Positions 51,884 through 55,651 of a DNA stretch of 55,651 nt are shown one piece after another. The DNA lies in assembly GCA_017459565.1 (NCBI GenBank), contig JAFUCP010000245.1, forward strand, positions 1-55,651. The letters are read 5' to 3'. The translations under genes were made by a program, and so were the position numbers. The notes below the pieces were generated by a model, which worked only from the letters and a program-made list of their open reading frames with translations, was not told where the DNA came from and made no database searches. The stretch is from Clostridia bacterium. Lineage in GTDB: Bacteria > Bacillota > Clostridia > Christensenellales > Aristaeellaceae. Every line of letters starts with the position of its first letter. Within the stretch, counting starts at the first letter, position 1.

Positions 51884-52960
51884 ATGAGCATTGTGAAAAA
51901 GAGCTTCGGCAGGCTTCCCGACGGTCGGGAGGCGGACCTGTACATCCTGACCAACGCCACCGGCGCTTCGGTGGAGATCACGAACTACGGCGGCATCGTC
52001 CGCGCCATCACCGTGCCGGACAAGGCCGGCAGGCTGGGCAACGTGGTGCTGGGCTACAACGACGCGGCGGGCTATGTGCCCACCTGCGGCTATCTGGGCG
52101 CGCTGATCGGGCGCGTGGGCAACCGCATCGCCAAGGGCGAGTGCGAACTGAACGGCCAGAAGCTGACCCTGGCCAAAAACGAGCGGGGCGTGACCCACCT
52201 GCACGGCGGCAACGTGGGCTTCAACGAAAAGCTGTGGGACGTGACCCCTGTCGAGGGCATCTGTGAGGACATGCTGATCCTGTGCTACACCAGCCCCGAC
52301 GGCGAAGAAGGCTATCCCGGCACGCTGCGCGTGATGGTCACCTACACCTGGACCGATGAAAACGAGCTGCTGATCCGCTACGAGGCCGTTTCCGACAAGG
52401 ACACCCTGTGCAACCTGACCAACCACACCTACTTCAACCTGAACGGCGAGGCGGGCGGAAAGAAGATCGAGGACCACATCTTCGAAATGAATTGCGATAC
52501 CTTCACCGTGGTGGACGCCGACTGCATCCCCACCGGCGAGCAGCGGGACGTGGCCGGCACACCCTTTGACCTGCGCCAGCCCAAGCGCGTGGGCGACAGC
52601 CTGGCGCTGACCGACAGCGACGAGCAGCTGGGCTTCGGCGGCGGCATCGACCACAACTTCAACATCAACGACTTTGAGGCCGGCCTGCGCTTCGCCGCGG
52701 AGGTCACCGACCCCGAATCCGGCCGCGTGATGGACGTCTTTACCGATATGCCCGCCATCCAGCTGTATTGCGGCAACGCCCTGGAGGGCATCAATCCCGG
52801 CTCCTCCGGGCGCGTCTACGGCAAGCGGGAGGGCTTCTGTCTGGAAACCCAGTTCGCCCCGGATTCCATCAATCACCCGGAATTCATCGACAGCGTGCTG
52901 CGCGCGGGTGAAAAATACGATTTCACCACGATCTTCGCATTCGATATCGTCGAAGAGTAA
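51884..52960 (+). CDS. galM: Aldose 1-epimerase
   Basis: Mutarotase interconverts alpha and beta anomers of aldoses such as galactose and glucose. The 358-residue protein has TNYGGIVRAITVPD, GRVGNRIAKG, the catalytic histidines in THLHGG and NHTYFNLNGE, and the catalytic Glu in CLETQFAPDSINHP. The ATG at 51884 follows AGAAAGGCGG. The gene lies 32 nt upstream of gltX and is probably co-transcribed with it. Confidence 0.95.
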   Translation: MSIVKKSFGRLPDGREADLYILTNATGASVEITNYGGIVRAITVPDKAGRLGNVVLGYNDAAGYVPTCGYLGALIGRVGNRIAKGECELNGQKLTLAKNERGVTHLHGGNVGFNEKLWDVTPVEGICEDMLILCYTSPDGEEGYPGTLRVMVTYTWTDENELLIRYEAVSDKDTLCNLTNHTYFNLNGEAGGKKIEDHIFEMNCDTFTVVDADCIPTGEQRDVAGTPFDLRQPKRVGDSLALTDSDEQLGFGGGIDHNFNINDFEAGLRFAAEVTDPESGRVMDVFTDMPAIQLYCGNALEGINPGSSGRVYGKREGFCLETQFAPDSINHPEFIDSVLRAGEKYDFTTIFAFDIVEE

Positions 52961-52992
52961 CCCCCCACATTCTATCGAAGGAGACAACATTC

Positions 52993-54495
52993 ATGGAAGT
53001 TCGCACCCGTTTTGCCCCCAGCCCCACGGGATACATGCACCTGGGCAACCTGCGCACCGCGCTGTATACCTACCTCTACGCTCGCCGCAAGGGCGGCAAG
53101 TTCATACTGCGCATTGAGGACACGGACCAGGAGCGCGAGGTTCCCGGCGCGGTGGAGGTCATCTACAAGTCCATGCAGACCGCCGGACTCAGCCACGACG
53201 AGGGCCCGGACGTGGGCGGCCCCTGCGGCCCCTATGTGCAGTCTCAGCGCCGGGATACCTACATGCCCTACGCAAAGCAGCTGATCGAATCCGGTCACGC
53301 CTACTATTGCTTCTGCACCAAGGAGCGGCTGGACGAGGCCCGCGAGGCCGCGGAAAAGCGGGGCGAAACCTTCAAGTATGACAAGCACTGCCTGCACCTT
53401 TCCAAGGAGGAGATCCAGCGCAAGCTGGACGCGGGCGTGCCCTTTGTCATCCGGCAGAACATCCCCACCGAGGGCAAGGCAGGCTTTGACGATGTGATTT
53501 ACGGCCATGTGGAGGTGGATTGCAGCACGCTGGACGACAATGTGCTGATCAAGGCCGACGGCCTGCCCACCTACAACTTCGCCAACGTCATCGACGACCA
53601 CCTGATGGGCATTTCCCATGTGATGCGCGGCAACGAATACCTGTCCAGCGCCCCGAAGTACAACCTGCTTTATGAGGCGCTGGGCTGGACGCCGCCCACC
53701 TATGTCCACCTGACTCCCGTCATGGTGGAAGCCCCCGCGCTTAACGAGGACGGCACGCCCGTTCTTGATGAGGCCGGCAACCCTGTCATGTCCAAGCGCA
53801 AGATGTCCAAGCGCAAGGGCGACCCCTCCTTCGAGGATCTGCTCAGCCAGGGCTATCTCACCGAGGCCGTCATCAACTACCTGGTGCTGCTGGGCTGGAG
53901 CCCGCGGGGAGAGCGGGAGTTTTTCACGCTGAAGGAGTTGGAGGAGGTCTTTGATCTTGAGGGGCTGAGCAAGTCCCCCTCCGTGTTCGATATCCAAAAA
54001 ATGAACTGGTTCAACACCGAATACATCCGCAAGCTCTCTCCCGAAGCCTACCTGGCACTGGCGACGCCCTGGCTTGAAAAGACGCTGGATCCGGCAAAGT
54101 TCGATTTCAAGCGCCTGGCGGAGCTGCTGCAGGGCCGCACCGAGGTGTTCAACCAGCTGCCGGACATGGTCCGCTTCCTGGCGGAGCAGCCGGATTTCTC
54201 CAACGACCTGTACCTCAACAAGAAGCAGAAATCCACGCCGGAAAGCGCCAGGGCCGCGCTGACGGCGGCGCTGCCGCTATTGGAGGGCATCGGCGAATGG
54301 ACGGAGCAGGAGCTGCACGACCGCGTCATGGATGCCATTCCGAATCTGGGCATGAAGAACGGACAGTTCCTGTGGCCGCTGCGCATCGCCATCTCCGGCC
54401 AGTCCTCCACCCCCGGCGGGGCCTTTGAAATCGCCTATCTGCTGGGCAGGGAGGAGACCCTGCGGCGCTTGAAACGTTCACTGGAACGACTGTAA
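52993..54495 (+). CDS. gltX: Glutamyl-tRNA synthetase
   Basis: GltX charges tRNA-Glu (and tRNA-Gln in organisms using the transamidation route). The 500-residue class I enzyme has RFAPSPTGYMHLGN (HIGH equivalent 16-19), the class I insert, YNFANVIDDHLM and a KMSKR loop at 270-274. That loop is preceded by a duplicated MSKR (266-269) and by an insertion LNEDGTPVLDEAGNPV absent from most GltX proteins. The C-terminal helical anticodon-binding domain is intact. The start follows AAGGAG. It follows galM and is followed by a hairpin. Confidence 0.95.
   Translation: MEVRTRFAPSPTGYMHLGNLRTALYTYLYARRKGGKFILRIEDTDQEREVPGAVEVIYKSMQTAGLSHDEGPDVGGPCGPYVQSQRRDTYMPYAKQLIESGHAYYCFCTKERLDEAREAAEKRGETFKYDKHCLHLSKEEIQRKLDAGVPFVIRQNIPTEGKAGFDDVIYGHVEVDCSTLDDNVLIKADGLPTYNFANVIDDHLMGISHVMRGNEYLSSAPKYNLLYEALGWTPPTYVHLTPVMVEAPALNEDGTPVLDEAGNPVMSKRKMSKRKGDPSFEDLLSQGYLTEAVINYLVLLGWSPRGEREFFTLKELEEVFDLEGLSKSPSVFDIQKMNWFNTEYIRKLSPEAYLALATPWLEKTLDPAKFDFKRLAELLQGRTEVFNQLPDMVRFLAEQPDFSNDLYLNKKQKSTPESARAALTAALPLLEGIGEWTEQELHDRVMDAIPNLGMKNGQFLWPLRIAISGQSSTPGGAFEIAYLLGREETLRRLKRSLERL
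53788..53817 (+). repeat. 15-bp tandem duplication in the gltX KMSKS loop
   Basis: ATGTCCAAGCGCAAG occurs twice without a gap (53788-53802 and 53803-53817), giving MSKRK twice in frame. It lies in the signature loop that contacts ATP. Confidence 0.9.
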
Positions 54496-54505
54496 CCCCC
54501 CTCGA

Positions 54506-54540
54506 TGACGCAGGAGCGCTACAACAGCGCCCCTGCGTCA
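54506..54540 (+). terminator. Hairpin after gltX
   Basis: Stem TGACGCAGGaGCGCT/AGCGCcCCTGCGTCA with a 5-nt loop and one mismatch. Only a weak TAATC tail follows, so termination may be partial. Confidence 0.65.
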
Positions 54541-54566
54541 TAATCTGTCAGGACAAGGAGTTCGGC

Positions 54567-54758
54567 ATGAAGAATACCTATATGAATACCAGCCTCAAGG
54601 CCTGCATCGGCTATCTGCGCGCCTTCGAGCAATCCATGAAGCTGGCGGCCATGAAGGACGACGGCCAGGTAGACAAAGTGGAGGAAAAGCAGCTGAAGCA
54701 GCTGAACAAGGCAACCGATAAGTATATCCGGGAGCTGGAGGGTCTGGTGGACGACTGA
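54567..54758 (+). CDS. Small helical hypothetical protein
   Basis: The 63-residue protein is preceded by a perfect AAGGAG with 6-nt spacing, which supports it as a gene. The sequence is charged and helical (SMKLAAMKDDGQVDKVEEKQ), with no signal peptide or metal site. It sits between gltX and an rRNA methyltransferase. Function unknown. Confidence 0.7.
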   Translation: MKNTYMNTSLKACIGYLRAFEQSMKLAAMKDDGQVDKVEEKQLKQLNKATDKYIRELEGLVDD

Positions 54759-54820
54759 ACCGGAGGGAGGCAGGCTGTGCTTAAGCCCGGACAATTGCCC
54801 ACCGCTCTCTTTTATTGAAT

Positions 54821-55645
54821 ATGACAAACATCATAGAGATTGCTGATATACATTCCCCCCGGCTGGACGCCTACGTCCGACTCACGGAGGCACAGCTGAA
54901 AAACCGGCTTCACCCTGAAAACGGCCTTTTCATCGCGGAGAGCCCGAAGGTGATCGCCTGCGCCCTGGACGCGGGCTTTGAACCCGTCTCCTTCCTCATG
55001 GAGCGCAAGCACATCACGGGAAAGGCCGCGGACCTGATCGCGCGCTGTCCCTCCGCGCCCGTCTATACCGCTGACAGCGAAATCCTTGAGACCCTGACGG
55101 GCTACCCGCTCACCCGGGGCGTGCTTTGCGCCATGCGGCGCAGGCCGCTGCCCTCTCTGGAGGACGTCTGCACGGGCGCTCGGCGCATCGCCGTGCTGGA
55201 GGGCATCGTGGACACCACCAACATCGGCGCGATTTTTCGCTCCGCGGCGGCGCTGGGCATGGATGCCGTGCTGCTGACACCCACCTGCTGCGACCCTCTG
55301 AACCGCAGGGCCGTGCGCGTGAGCATGGGCACGGTGTTTCAGGTGCCCTGGGCGCACATCGGAGAAACCGCCGCGGATTGGCCTGAAAGGGGCCTTGAAC
55401 GGCTCGCGGCGCTGGGCTTTAAGACCGCGGCGCTGGCCCTGACCGATGATTCACTGTCCATTGACAATCCAGCGCTGGCCCAACAGCCGCGCCTGGCCCT
55501 CATTCTCGGCACCGAGGGAGACGGCCTCGCCGCGTCCACCATCGCCCAATGTGATTACACCGTCAAAATTCCCATGTACCACGGCGTGGATTCGCTGAAC
55601 GTCGCCGCGGCCAGCGCCGTGGCCTTCTATGCGCTGCGCCCATGA
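54821..55645 (+). CDS. TrmH-family (SPOUT) RNA 2'-O-methyltransferase
   Basis: The 274-residue protein has the substrate-binding N-terminal domain (VRLTEAQLKNRLHPENGLFIAESPKV) and the SPOUT motifs LEGIVDTTNIGAIFRSA, LILGTEGDG and VKIPMYHGVDSLNVAAASAV. It resembles ribose methyltransferases acting on 23S rRNA or tRNA; the site is unknown. ATG at 54821 is used, although an in-frame TTG lies 6 nt upstream and there is no clear Shine-Dalgarno for either. It is a second SPOUT enzyme besides rlmB. The stop overlaps an ATG that could start a gene outside the window. Confidence 0.85.
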   Translation: MTNIIEIADIHSPRLDAYVRLTEAQLKNRLHPENGLFIAESPKVIACALDAGFEPVSFLMERKHITGKAADLIARCPSAPVYTADSEILETLTGYPLTRGVLCAMRRRPLPSLEDVCTGARRIAVLEGIVDTTNIGAIFRSAAALGMDAVLLTPTCCDPLNRRAVRVSMGTVFQVPWAHIGETAADWPERGLERLAALGFKTAALALTDDSLSIDNPALAQQPRLALILGTEGDGLAASTIAQCDYTVKIPMYHGVDSLNVAAASAVAFYALRP

Positions 55646-55651
55646 TATATG

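Noticed and set aside
55642-55651. Start of a further gene at the window end
   Set aside because: An ATG overlaps the stop codon, but only 10 nt are visible, too little to call.

Overview
The window looks like a chromosomal segment of a GC-rich Clostridia-type Firmicute. Two T-box leaders (ahead of ileS and of a trpB-like gene), the mrnC-rlmB-yacP-sigH cluster, an AddB-type nuclease subunit, strong AGGAGG ribosome binding sites and zinc-ribbon/peptidoglycan-binding surface proteins all point that way. The genus cannot be read from the sequence. GC is high almost throughout, so very long antisense open frames occur; they are treated as shadows. GC drops visibly at about 15.9-22.2 kb.

Layout. 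0-8 kb: 5' end of tuf behind a tRNA-Gly(CCC), ileS with a T-box leader, a divergent alpha-oxoamine synthase, a set of nested palindromes, a small secreted protein, and argS. 8-11.5 kb: a MoxR/DUF58/DUF4129 membrane operon without a transglutaminase domain. 11.6-15.9 kb: rhaB followed immediately by the RNA-processing and sigma-factor operon mrnC-rlmB-yacP-sigH. 15.96-22.05 kb: a five-gene restriction island on the minus strand with lower GC (D12-class adenine methylase, a large gamma-type adenine methylase, an unrecognised 180-residue protein, a McrB-like AAA+ protein without its N-terminal DNA-binding domain, and a McrC-like nuclease). All five genes overlap and share one visible promoter. 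22.3-28.5 kb: a YcxB-like protein, a GH3 glycosidase, a tandem class II aldolase, a small membrane exporter and a HAD-thymidylate kinase fusion. 28.6-38.8 kb: a 1272-residue zinc-ribbon/pseudokinase/peptidoglycan-binding protein, a T-box-controlled trpB2, addB without addA, and an SH3b protein. 38.9-43.5 kb: lplA, an SDR protein, rsmG, a small lipoprotein and a MATE transporter. 43.6-55.6 kb: a secreted GH3 enzyme, a second SH3b protein, a TtcA-like enzyme, a HAD phosphatase, a second zinc-ribbon/PGB protein, galM, gltX and an SPOUT rRNA methyltransferase.

How the genes work together. Translation is heavily represented: EF-Tu, tRNA-Gly, three aminoacyl-tRNA synthetases, two or three rRNA methyltransferases, Mini-RNase III and a Rae1-like ribonuclease. 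A second theme is the cell envelope (SH3b, PGB and Zn-ribbon proteins). A third is sugar use (two GH3 enzymes, rhamnulokinase, class II aldolase, aldose 1-epimerase).

The best candidate for a little-described system is the 15.96-22.05 kb island. Its layout of two methyltransferases plus three restriction-side genes recalls the BsuMI/LlaJI McrBC-type restriction-modification systems. Here both methylases look like N6-adenine enzymes, and the DNA-recognition module appears to be a separate protein.
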